From positions 8,847,477 to 8,911,476 of the forward strand of contig CM019238.1 of assembly GCA_009741485.1 (NCBI GenBank): a DNA stretch of 64,000 bases, written 5' to 3'. The position numbers and the translations under genes are program-made. Source of the stretch: Malurus cyaneus samueli. Taxonomy: Eukaryota > Chordata > Aves > Passeriformes > Maluridae. Under the pieces are notes generated by a model. It was not told where the DNA came from. It made no database searches and saw nothing but the letters and a program-made list of their open reading frames with translations. Positions 13,875 to 26,451 of the stretch are shown here, piece by piece. The stretch's first letter is position 1, and each line of letters begins with the position of its first letter.

Positions 13875-16321
13875 TCTAATCCTTAACTCAAAATTCATAT
13901 GAGGAGGGTTCTGCTTGTCTAAACCTTACAGACTGTTATTTTAGAATAGAACTAACAGTGATTTTCTTATCCATTGGCTGGAATGTGACTATTTTGACAC
14001 CAGTGTGAAAAAAAATTAAATTGCTTTGAAACAAATGTAAATCAGGTACTGTCATTGTTCATTGAGAACCAGAGAAATTTGACTTAAATTTTAATATAAA
14101 ATAGTATATTAACTTTACAGCAATAGATCAGTATTTTTAAATACGTTTACAAAAGCATTTGGAGTGAGCAAAAGGCTGCCTTCCCTTTCCTTATCTATTG
14201 CATTTGTGTGCTGCTGTTCTTTTGTGGCTTCTGCATCTAGTGAGGCAGAGCAACGCACTAAAGGCATTTTATTATCTCACACTGGAGCATTACACTTCAT
14301 GACTGCCCCATCAACAATAAGGCATAGGAAACACTGACCCTTGGCCTGGAATTTTTTTTAACAAGGTCCAGAATTCAAGTTGTATGTCAGTCTGGTTTTG
14401 TTTTAAAAGCCCAGCGAGCAGATGTGACTGCAGCGAGCTCCAGCAGCAGAGTGCTCTGTGAGCTGGCAATTACAGGGCATCCGAGCAGCTCAGTCCAGCT
14501 CAGCACTGGTGGCAAAGCCCAGTCACAATTTGTTTTGTTTAAAAAAGTAGCAGTACTTTTATTTGGCTTCTGGCTGTTTCCTTGGGCAAAAACATCTCTT
14601 TGAACTGGGATTTTTACCTGAGGAAGGGCTGCATGATTTGACATTCATTGAGCCAGTTGCCAAAATAGGAACAGAGCATGATTTGGTGTTCTAAAAGTTC
14701 TAAAACTCAAGTGCTTTGCTGGCATCATCAGACTTGGTTCTGCTACCTCATTATAAATTAACTTATAAGTGCTAATAATAGCTCATGGCAAAGGCACTCG
14801 TGTAAATACACGTGACTAAATTAATTTAATTATTGCTATCATTTACATGCTGACTAATCCATACATTTTATGAATGAGAAGGTTTCAGCCCTGCTGTGTA
14901 AACCCATTTATATGGGAGCAGAATTTGCTTCATCATGTTGTACCAGAAACTGAAATCTATACCTTTATTCTTCTTATAGGCAAAGATCCCAGAGATGTGA
15001 GCAGGTGAATGTATGTTGTGTATATTACTATGCCATGAAATTAAACAAATTAAAGGTGTGTGTGCATATACTTCGTGTTACAGTCACTAATTGCATTTTC
15101 TGCTTGTGACCTCTCCCTCAGGTCATTTTGAGTCCACAGAACAGACTGTGCCACCATGATGACAAACTATTTGATGTTTAGTTTATTTTATTTGTTCATT
15201 GCATAACCTTCAGCCTTATGTATTACCACTATTCAAACCTTGTTCTTAGAGTAGTATTAAATTCCTGTTGGCAATTCTGTGGTGTTCATCACGTGGTATT
15301 CAAATACTTCATTTATATTTATGTAATAAATGATTTTTATACTTTTTTTTTTTGCAATAGCCTTTGCAATAACCTTGGGAAACAATGAGGGTATTTACCT
15401 CCATTTTCTGAGTAGGGATTCACATACATAAAAATTAGGTGAAAAATAAATGCTAAACTTGGGCATCTAGTTTGAGCTGCTCAAGATCTGATTTTTTTTA
15501 GAATACTTCAAATGTTAGTGCAATATATGAGTAAGAATAGCTCTCATTATATGTTTCAACTCTGCAGGTTTATAAAAAAGCAAAGTAAGAAGTGTAATTA
15601 TCATGTGGCATCAGTTGGTTTTGAGCCATTTCTAACATCTCAGTTCAAATATTACCATGTACTCTACTTGAGCTGGCAAATGTTTGATAGCAGTAGGAAG
15701 CTGTCATCTTCTCTTTGAAACCAACAGTGAAAGGAAGAGAAATCCATGTGTAGCTGTTGGGTTTCACAAATGTTCACTGACAGGTTTTTTTTTTCCCACT
15801 TCTTTCCTTGAAGTTGAGTTCTTTCCCTGATCTTATCCCAGGCACCTTCTTTCCAAGCCTGAACTTTGCCCCAGAGCTTTTCCCTTTTTTAATTTCTTCC
15901 TTATGGACTTTGCATTCAAATGCAGATTGTAGACATCACAGCAGTCTTCAAGAGATCTGATCTCACTGGTCCTGCTCAAATTTTTCTTGTGTTCCCTCTT
16001 TCTCTCCTTTTACATTTATTCTGTTTTAATGATTCCCCCTCACTTCTTGTTTCTATTCTTTATCTGGTTTCTGTCCAGATGGTTTCATCATTTCCTCTCT
16101 CTTCTGTAGTAGTTTGAATCAGCTCTCTGTCTTCTCCATCATGCTAAAGTGCCTTTCAGCAGAGATCTTTGGAAGTGCAGAAGGAGGAAAGCTCAGGCAG
16201 GCTCTGGTGCTGTCCTTGCTGGGTGAGTGCAGGGACCTGAGCTCTGTACCCCTGCGCTGAAGTTTCCTAAAGAAACTTCACAGAAAATTTCACAGAATGT
16301 GTGTGAGCATTTTCTGGTTAC
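13875..16321 (+). other. Upstream TENM1 intron, no gene seen
   Basis: Non-coding, AT-rich sequence with scattered short frames only. Pyrimidine-rich stretches occur around 15.8-16.1 kb. No repeat family or exon was recognised. Confidence 0.55.
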
Positions 16322-16585
16322 CAAGAGGCCTCTGAGGACTTATGTGCATTCAGTTTGGATGCAAGACTGACATGAAGGCTAATGCTACCACAATTTGCAA
16401 ATCTCCTGTTCCAGCAACAGCTGGGGGCCCTGGAGCATTTCAGAGAACAGTCTCCAGTGACGTATGTCAAACACATTGTCCCTAACATCATCCTCAGAGA
16501 CATCCAGGTGAATCTGAATAACCCTCCCTTCCCTGAACACCCTGAGGTAGGGACCTGGTATGAGAGGTGCATTCCAAATGGTTAA
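16322..16585 (+). pseudogene. Unidentified ORF-like segment with one in-frame stop
   Basis: I do not recognise this segment. One + frame reads open across about 87 codons except for a TGA at 16373-16375, then ends in TAA just after 16582. The part after the stop starts MLPQFANLLFQQQLGALEHF and contains a PPFPEHPEVGTWYER stretch of non-random composition. It is richer in G+C than its flanks, and two minus-strand frames are also open here. It could be a decayed retrocopy or unlisted transposon piece, a conserved non-coding element, or chance. There are no splice sites that would tie it to TENM1. Confidence 0.3.
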
Positions 16586-17347
16586 AATATCAGAAAAAAC
16601 AAGCAAATGTCATATTGCAGTAAGGAATGTGTTATAATTAGACGATAAACCAGATGCCTACAACTTTTCCCTGAAAAAAATGCTTTCTAAAATAATTCCA
16701 TTTTTGAAGTTCTGTAACATTAAATTAGTGATCTGCACCCTTTCCTCATTCTCCATAACATTCAGAGCCTGTTGTAGTTTTGCTTTGCAAATCCATACAA
16801 TGGTTAATGTAATTTCTGCATGCAGCACATAATAATTGATTGACAGCGTTAAAAATACGTGTATGCACACATATAGATCTCAGCTCAGTGAAAGATGTGA
16901 TGTGTGGCCTGAGGGTGTTTTAATTTACAGGTAATGTGATGGTTGTTTCCCAATTTTCAGCTGTGTAGTGATTATCCTGCTATAATTTCAGTTTAAAAAA
17001 TAGCCAGTGAACAGTCATATTGCAGGGTTTCACATTAGTGTCTCATTCTGCAATATTCCTGCAGCCTAAACACATTCACCAAGCAGTCAGCATGATTGTG
17101 TTCCAAATAATTCACCTGCTCTGCTGAAGAGTGGAGACAAATTCTGCCTGGTATCGCCTGGTTTCTGAATGAAAGATTATCCAAAGTTTACTGAAGAGTT
17201 GTGTTTTATTAATGGGTGTGGATGACACACAGAATCTCACCAGGGAGTACGAATCGTTGGTTTGGATTGCTCCCATTTGTTCTGATGCATATTTGATGGT
17301 TTGAGAAGCACACTATTCCAGGGAACCTGTTCTAACACTTGGGGAGG

Positions 17348-17359
17348 AAAAAAAAAAAA
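17348..17359. repeat. A12 run
   Basis: Twelve consecutive A; no retroposed gene recognised on its 5' side. Confidence 0.88.
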
Positions 17360-20248
17360 GGAGTCCATTCCTGGTGGAATCAACTTTATTTAGTTTAGTG
17401 GTATAATGTAAAAGAATGCAAAAGTCTGACTTTTAATTTCCATTGCTGAGATGTCTGGATTTATCTGTGGTTCTGTCGCAGCCTGGTTCCTTTCTGAAAT
17501 TGGGATTGAGCCAAATACGTTTTTCCATGCAGCATCAAACATAAATTGCAAGAAATGCTGTGCTCTAACCCATGCTTATCTATACTGATGTCCTTGAGAA
17601 ATATGCATTTAATGAATATAAATGTAATTATTCCCAGGAGTACAAGTATTTGTTTATACTGCTGGTTGTGCTTTCTATAGAAAGCACTATTTTTGCTAAT
17701 AATTATTTTAAAGTTAATACTTCCTATTACCTTGAATTATTTATGAAATTAAGCATGTGCTGCCACTTAGTGACCAGACAAATGGAGAAAATATCCTTGA
17801 TCTTCAGTTTTATTCGTTGAGTTATGCTTCTAAAAAGTGAAAATCCCACATTCTCTGTGTTTTGTGGTTACTAAAAGCTACAAACTGATACTGTGAGGAA
17901 CAAATGATTTTGCTTTTTCAGATTTTAGTGTACTTCTGACGGCTTAGCTGGGGTTCACCTCAGCTATTCTCCAGTGCCTTGGCACACAGCCATGGTCCAA
18001 GTGGGATAAAACCACATTTCCTCCTCTGAAAAGCAAGGCTGTGGAGGAATTTTGTCTCCTGCTGTTTGTTATTTCTCTTATTCATCTCCATGCTTTGAGA
18101 AAGGAAATATCTCCTCTTTGTATTTCTATCTAGGGCCTTTTGTCAACCCTAAATCTACTTGCTTCTTTTGCCACATTTAAAGATTCTCCTATTTCACACC
18201 TACATTTTGTTCATCTGTGTTTTTAAACTGTTTCCTGACACTTTTCCTCAAGAGAAATGTAGTTTCTGAACATAGACCAAAGTGTGGGCTCTTGACATCT
18301 TTGTGTTCCTCCTAGAATATGAAACTCAAACTTAGCACATGTAATGCTTTCCTTCCATCCTTCACAGCTCTGTGAGCTAACACCTTTGTGGTGGCCCTTA
18401 AATCCTTTCAGTTTATACTTTTTTCCCCTATTTTTCAGGCTGCTGAAATACTTCATAAGAGATGTGTTGCAAGCAGTGTTCAGTGTACTGTTCCAGAACT
18501 CAGGAGTCTTCAGATCACTTTGAGGCTTTCCTAGAGGTCGCACATGATGTATTAATAGTGCCAGGGAAGGGCAGATGAGGCTACTGGCAAGCCTGTCTGC
18601 ACCACCATTATTAGTTTTAGGAGTTTGTGCCAGTAAAACTAACAGAGGGGAAAAAATCCATAAATAGAAGCAGAATTTTCTGCGGTCTTCCTCTACTTGA
18701 GGATTTTTCCTATGGCATTTAAGTAAAAGAAACTCAGTATTCTAGTCCTGTTGCAGAGGCAGTTTTATAATCTGTCATAACCCAGTGAAGTTGGAAATTC
18801 TTGCTTTTTTAACACTTGCAGGGGATAGTGGTTGACTGCTTGGCTTGGAGGGCAGACTGGCTTCCAAGTTAAAAGAGGAGAAGATACTGGACTTGAGAAA
18901 ATCTTAAGATCTTCATTAAGAACCATATTTTGTTCGGTAAAACAGATTCAAGTATTTAAAATTAGTAAAAGTTAATCATCGAAAAGCCTAATTTATTAGA
19001 AGCAAAACTGTTCAACTCGGGGGTATTAACATCCCTATACTGGCCTTGTATTAATTAAAGAGTAGAAAATGCTTTCTTCACTTGGATACTAATTTTAAAT
19101 ACTGGTACTCTGTTTCTGTGTACAGGAAAAACGTCAATCTTCATGGTGAAGCTTTAGAAAATAAGATGTTCTCCCGTTACTAAATTGTAGTTTCTGAAAT
19201 TGTGGAAATGTCCCACTGAACTCTTTCAAATAATCAAGAAATCGCCCACTCCAGATCAGAAATCTGCTCAGTGATGCTGTGGCCTCGTGCAGCAGGGACT
19301 GTGGTGATGTGTCCTGGGGAGGTGACAGAGGAAACAGGGACAGAAGGATGATGTACAGTGAAATAGAGATGTGCATTAAAACTGAGAGAGATAGATGGGG
19401 ACTATCCAGATAGAAACTGTGCTGGAAAGGAGAAAGAGGGGGGAAACAGAGCGAGGCTTTAAGAAATTTATAAATATGCAATCTCTGTAATTGTGGAAAC
19501 AGGTTGCTGAGAGAAACTTGTGTGAAGAGCATGTAGCTGGTGGAAGCCAGCCTTTAAAAAGAGTAATGCGATCCTGAAAATGTTGTAGGAAACAAACAGC
19601 ACACTTTCATGCTGTGCACTTTGAATCCTAGATAAGTGATTTATTCTTTTTCCATGGATGAAATGTGTAGGAAATGTTTTTATTCCATCCAGCAATGAAT
19701 GCAGTCCCATCAACCAACCTACTTAAGCAGCAGTATCTGAATATCCACAAGAGTGCTTAAAATGTTACAAAAAGAGAAAAATATATTATTAGTATAGTAA
19801 TAGATATTAATATATTATTAACTGGTTCTCACACAGCATCTTTCCAAATGGATGACAGGTCAGGACACAAGAATGTCTTGCTGCATTAGAAAAGTGCATT
19901 ACCTCAACTTTGCTGTAGCACAGTTCTACAGTGAAATGGTTAATAAGGGCTCTTGACATTAAAGTGCTCCCAGTCAGCCATCCAGGTGTCCTGTCAGAAA
20001 CCACAGTGGGCACTGTCAGAGTCCACCCAGGCCAGCCCTGAGCAGAGCACAGAGCATCAGCCAGAGACATGCTGAGGCACCTTTTATGGTGTCTGCAAAG
20101 GTTCTTCTTTCTTTAAGAATTTTTGCAGGAAATAGAGCCTAATTCAAACTCAAAGTACAGTGTATTGTATTTGTGGAAGGAAGAAAAGATGGCTGAATCA
20201 TAACATTATGAATTTCATGTGTTCTCTTGTTTCATGGCTTGCAGGAGG

Positions 20249-20260
20249 TTTTTTTTTTTT
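20249..20260. repeat. T12 run
   Basis: Twelve consecutive T after GCAGGAGG. Confidence 0.88.
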
Positions 20261-23200
20261 CCCTTCCTGGCTGTTTGCCCAGAATGACAAAAATACTTAG
20301 TGAGATGATTAAGTATAAAGAAGTCTTGTTTTAAAATTTTCTGTTTCTGAAACCATTTCTCCACAAGAATCCCTGTTTTCCCAGCTCACACCCAAAGCTG
20401 GGGTTGACTTCAGTGACTGCACTGCTAGGAGGAAATCCTTACAGGATGGATCCTCCTATTTCTTTATGTGTTTGCATTAGGAATGGGATAGCAGAGAAGA
20501 GACAGCAGGAAAAGAAAAAGAATGTACAACTGCCCTTAGTATTTTTTAATGGCTCCAATTCAGTCAGCCTGTATTCCACAAATCATAGCTCAAATTGTTT
20601 CTTTTGTTGCTTTTCTTTTTGGTAAACTTAGTCTGAGTTTTAAAAACTAAATACATAGGTATGTTCCAGCTGACTTCTATGTTTTTGCTTCAATTTTATT
20701 TTTAAAATTCCATTTTGAGCACTGTGGGCATGATTAGAAGTCAGTTCCTACATCTTTTCAGGCTTCAGGCTGGAAGCACTGTGGGGTGGGAAGGGCACTG
20801 TTCCTTCTGTTACCCTGAAGGTGTTCTTTCATCACTCTTAAAATGCAGAGATCACCCTGAGTGCCCCGAAGGTGCCCTGGTGACCCTGCCTCTGCTCAGG
20901 ATCTGAACTGACCTATGCAGGGAACAGTTCTTTTTCTCTGTTAGTTCTCAGTGCAGAACCCTGAACTCGTTCACAGTGTTGTACAGTGGGGCCAGGCCAG
21001 GTGAAATACCCAGAGGAGATGAAGCAAAATTGTGGTTTCCCCAACCCTTCTCTCACACATTAAATTTATTTACAATATCCAGCTTGTTTGCATGTTTATT
21101 AATTGACATGTGATCAGTGAATACCTGCTGGTGGATAATGAAAGTTGGCAGGGAGTTGAAAAAAACCCCAGTTGTAGCAATATGTGCTTGTAAAATCTCA
21201 TTTGGAAAGTCCACTAGATTTTGTTTTCAACGATTTTTGTCTTCCATTTAATTATTTTGATTAATATCTCAATTTATTTATGTTCTAGCACAGCTAATGA
21301 AATCATGAACACTTGCATCACAGGAGAGGCTGACTACTGTCAAATAAACTCTCAAGATTTTCTAAGTATAAAAGGCTGCAAGCTCAATATTGTAACATTA
21401 GTCTTCACTTTTCCCATACGGATGGTTTTCTGTTCATGGTAATATGCTGTGAGGCAGGGAGGGTCTGAAACTCATGCAGCAACTTTTGCCTTGACCATAC
21501 TCCTGACTTAATAACTTCCCTAAGAAAAGGTTCTTGACGCTGCTGTGTTGTCATTTCTCAGATCAGCTTATTAGTTTGGATTCCATTTGGGTTTTCAGAG
21601 GTGTAGAGGCAAGATCTAGCATAATATGCTCAGGCTCTTCATGCAAGGAGTTGGGCCTTGCCCAGCAATTCAAAACTTGTGTTATTTATTTTCATGTAAG
21701 TTTAGTTTTCACGATTGGAACAGAAAGAAAGAGATCAATTTACTTTGATTTGTGCTTTATGCTCAGTGTTTACTTTCACTGGTGTAATGAATTCATTTAC
21801 TTCCTTTCTCCTCCCCAAAATTGTGGCTGAAGGCGTGGAAATGGCTGGTAGATGTTGGCTGCTTAGCACCAGTTCCCCAGTAGCACTGAGATTGTTTCTA
21901 GACACTCAGGAAGATGGGAATTGCCTCTGTGACTTTTCACTGCCATGACAGATCTTCAAGATTACCTATCATAAGGTTGTGATTCTGCAGAGTTATTTTA
22001 AAAGGTCAGTTCAGAAAAAAAAATCCTCTTTCTCTGAGAACACATATAAATATCCAGTGATTTTGTTCTCAGTTAAACTGATGATAAAAGTATGGCAGAT
22101 TCTGCTGAGTGAGTTGGTCCTTGTCCAGTTGTTTCAAAAATATAACCATATTCCTTTGCAAACGTATTTCTGATCTCAGTGGAGAAGGAAGCCCCGGTGA
22201 TCTTACTTAGGGTACTTCTGGAAATTCAACCCTACAGCTCTTTTTCCTATCCTTATTTTTCTATTTTGTTTCCTTCCAAGAATCACCAAATGCTGCACCC
22301 TGCTTGAGAAAGGCCTCTCCCCGCTCTGCTGATGCCATTGGACCTCTCAGGCTTTGTCAGCAGAGCTGGATCTTACAAATTGACATTTGCATCATTTTCT
22401 TCTGTGTGTTTGTGCACGCTGGTCGTTTCAATCCATAACAATAGACAATACAGGGAAATGTTTCCCATTAGGCTTTGCAGTTCTGTTGCTGGGTTGTGAA
22501 ATCTTTTTTTCTTGCAGCAACTAATTCAAAGATGTGTTAGAATTGACTCCTAACAACTCCTTAGATTAATATTTTTTCTAGTAGTTCTACTAACTAAAAA
22601 TATATCCAACAGTCTGTCAAGGCACATAAGAGATGTTCTTCATACCCTTTGAGTACAACAGAAAATCTGAGTGTAGAAGACATCTCCTTATTTCTCCATC
22701 TGTGTTCATAAACCTGTATTTTTCTCCTGTCGTTATTTTTTTCCATGTAAACTAGTACATTTGGGAGGAGCAGCTTCAGCCTCCAGTTTACCTTGAACAG
22801 TAATGATGAGCAAAGAATTTGATTCTTCTAAAAGAAAGTCATGCAATCAACTTTCTAGGGCAGTATTGCTGGGATTGGTGTGATCTCCTCAGCCCCACCA
22901 TTCCTTCAAAATTCCTGTTTGCTGTCATATTCCTGTTACCATCAATTCAATTATCCAGAGCTGCTTTATTTAATTTCCTGCTGCCTGTTTGTTTGGGGTC
23001 TGGGGAAGGGGATTGCGAGGGGGGCGTGTGAAGGGTTTCCTGTGTGGTGCTCAGAGCCTGTGTGGGAGTGAGCAGAGCTGGGACAAGTTCTCCAGATGTG
23101 CTTGGAGCCCTGCCAGCTCTTCCCTCACCTCCACGGAATGTGACAGCTCTCAAATGCAAACCATTCTCCTGTCGAAGCATGAAACCATCTCTGATCTGAA

Positions 23201-26200
23201 TGTATCTCAAACAATACATAGGTACCCCAGAAATACTGGGCTGTGGCAAAGCAAATCTTACTGGTAACAAGAAACTCACCTCAAACCTTATTAATAAACA
23301 TAATTGGAAAAATGCATATTAAATTCAAAAGTCAGGTTGAAATGTCAGACAAGGATTTCTCGTGATATTTACTGATGCAAGCTTTATTTCCTGAATCTCT
23401 GAAGTGAGAGACAGGGTAATGAAAGGTACAACTGTAAAAACATCAATGACTAACATTTCTCAGGAGGAAAATTTGGGCTCTTCAAAATAGAAAAATCTTG
23501 CCCATGCAGTCAAAGACCATTGTTTTCTTTTCTTAATGGAAATCTGCTTTAATTAATGTAAATGAGGAATATTGCTGTCAGATTTGAAGAAAAGGAACCA
23601 ACTTCCTCTGTCAAGTATCACTTGGGAAAATAAGTAGAGGTGCTTCAGGGCATAAAACAACAAGCAAGGTCTGTTGTTTATGGAGAGGAGGGAGATGAAG
23701 AGAATTTCTAACAAAGAGTTTTCTCCACAGTGAAGGAAAACTGATAGCTTCAGACCAGTTAGTTCAAAACTTGGTTAAGTATTAAAACTGTAGTTTTCCA
23801 ATTGTCAAATTTAAGTCGATGTAAAGGCCATTGCCAGCTCTGGTTTCCTTTGGGAAAGAAGCTACATCAGCACTTGTATCTGCTGATCTGTGTTACAAAT
23901 CAATATTTTAGTAACCATAAGTACAATACAATTTTAGCTTTCACAAAAAGAGTTCTTCAAAATGAGTTGTGATTTTTAAAATACAAATAAATAAGAGAGC
24001 CATAACTTAAATTGACAAAAAGTGAGAAATTAAGTTCAAATACTAAATCTCTACCTAATTGTCCTTACAAATGAATTCTCTCCTATAAAATCTGGTGTTG
24101 TCAGATGTGAGTTACTAAGTCATTTGTTATAGAATGTCAGCCTTAACTGTAATGAATGTTTTGTCATTCTGTTTCACACTCTTGAGTGCTTAAATCACTA
24201 TTTATTTTCAGATTTATCTTTCTCTATTGATTTTTCACAAACATAACTATTTTTTTCTGTGTCAATTAGGCATTTTATAAAGTATAGCCTCTCATCTCAC
24301 ATTAAATCTTTTTCCCCCAAAATTGAAATATATTGGAAAAAACACACCTTTAGGAATGCCTCTTGCATTCTGCTGCAGACTTAGATTTGTCTTCCCAAAC
24401 TCTCATAGAGTTGGGTTTTTTCCTTGGTCGATTGATGGGGCTCTGAATTTCATAAAGATTGCATTTCATATCTTCTGCTGGTCTTACTAACTACTGTTGC
24501 TAAAAAGACAAGAAGGTTTAAAAAGGGGATTCGTCAGCAATTTAATTATTGCATTCATAGCATGGTGTTTGCATGTTTAATATGGGCACTAATTCGTGCA
24601 AAGTTTAATGCTAGACTTGGGCTGAAAAATGGATTTAAGGCTGACTATTTTCTGCTTCTCAAAACATGAGAAGTGATTTGTATTGTTCAGTGTCATTATC
24701 TGGTGTTTCTGTACTTTTCTGTCCACATGTTCTAGATCTGACTGTGTCTGTGTGGACGTATCAGGTTTGTTATTTTGGTCTTTTCTAGCGAGTTCTCAGT
24801 AATGGGACAAATGGCATAGGAGATAACTGGAGGGAAAAGTAGTATGCAAAGAGATTGTTTTTCTTGTTTCTGAAATACATCTCTATGTAGGTGAAAATTT
24901 AGTGTTTTATTGCATTAAATGGCAATGGTGTTGAAGTAACTTTCCTATCATTCAATTATTGGGAAAATTAGTGTAAAGGTTATGTCATGGTTCAGTGGAA
25001 AGCTTTGATTGGCATGAACTGGGATGGGTTTGTTACTTGTGAGAGGAAACAGTTGATTTCAACATCAGTTCACACCCCAGGAGGAGTTACAGAGGAATGC
25101 AAGGGTCAGTGGAGCTGCACAGAACAGGTCTTGGCTCACCCTGCTGTCCCCAGGTGTTTGCTGAGACACGGTTCTCACATCATTGCAGAGATGCAGCTGC
25201 TCAGTCTGAACTCCAATTGTCCTTGGGAAAGCCATGCATAGGGAGTTCAGTGGCCTTTCTACATAATAGCTAAATTTCTGTGAGGTATTTTTGACTTCAG
25301 GGACATTTAGGTCTTACAAAATTTCCTTTTATTTAATTTTGTACAATATTAAAAAGAAATTTTATTATTCTCAATGTGTTATAATTGCATGTTGATCATT
25401 ATATGCAAATTACTTTCTGACGTATCTGCATGTCAGTAATTGAAGTTTGGTGTGGTTTGTTCTTAGCAAACATAGTGTGTTCAATGGATTTAACTTTTCT
25501 GCACAATTTTTCTAAGAAAAATAATAGGACAATAGTAATTTTATCTATAACAATGTTTAGGAATTTTCTAATTAGAACATTAAAAAAACCCCACTAGCTG
25601 AAGCAGTACTTCCTTCAACAATGTTAAATTAGCAACATACAGCTAATTATGTTGTGTTTCTGTTTAAGAGGATATTTCTAAGTTTCTGAAACAAAGCAGA
25701 ACTAAAAATTAAGCCTCAAATAAGTATTTCCTGAACATACTTACTACAAAAATCCAGCTGGAATTATCAGGAAATCTGAATGTATAGCCATATAGATCAT
25801 ATCTCAAGATTGTATTTTGTATGATCTCCAGAAGCTGGGCAGAATCCTTCAGGCTGTGCTGTAGTGTAATGTTAAATGGGAAAGTTTGATGTACCCTGGA
25901 CTTGGATAAGGCACATGTCAGTTCTTGGGTATCTGGCTTTCTTTGTTTTCAGGCTGCAGGATGCTGAAGATTGAGAGTTCTGAAATGAATTTTCAAGATG
26001 TGCTGGTTAGCAGCAATAATTGAGTGTTTTCAGGAGCAGTACTTGTATAGCACTGGTAATTTTGCTGAAAAAGCAAGTGTTCAAAAGAGATTAAGGGAAT
26101 TAGCTGGGACGTTTTTAAGAGCCGTTTTACTGGAAATGGCTCAATGATTAAACAAAAGATGTAACATGGTTTTCAGTTGGTCCAGGGCAGCTCTGTAGGA

Positions 26201-26436
26201 AGGATGCTCTTTGGTTAGAAATCGGGTTGACATTGTGAGCTTTATTCTCACTGGTTTATTCTGACTGCTGAATTTTTCTATGGGCACTTACCTTTGTCAG
26301 TGCAGCACTGTATGAACTTTTATTACAAGGATAATACACCAGAACTCTTCCTGGAACAGCTAGAACTCTCTATCCTGTCCACAAGGTAACTGAGTCTTTG
26401 GTGTTCTGGCTGATTTTGTTTTGGTTGTTTTGTTGG

Positions 26437-26451
26437 TTTTTTTTTTTTTTT
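26437..26451. repeat. T15 run after GTTTT-type repeats
   Basis: TTTTGTTTTGGTTGTTTTG leads into fifteen T, a low-complexity T/G tract. Confidence 0.88.

Noticed and set aside
19134..19532. 132-codon minus-strand frame
   Set aside because: Composition is Ser/Leu/Phe-rich with no domain, it overlaps another frame, and no splice or promoter context supports it.
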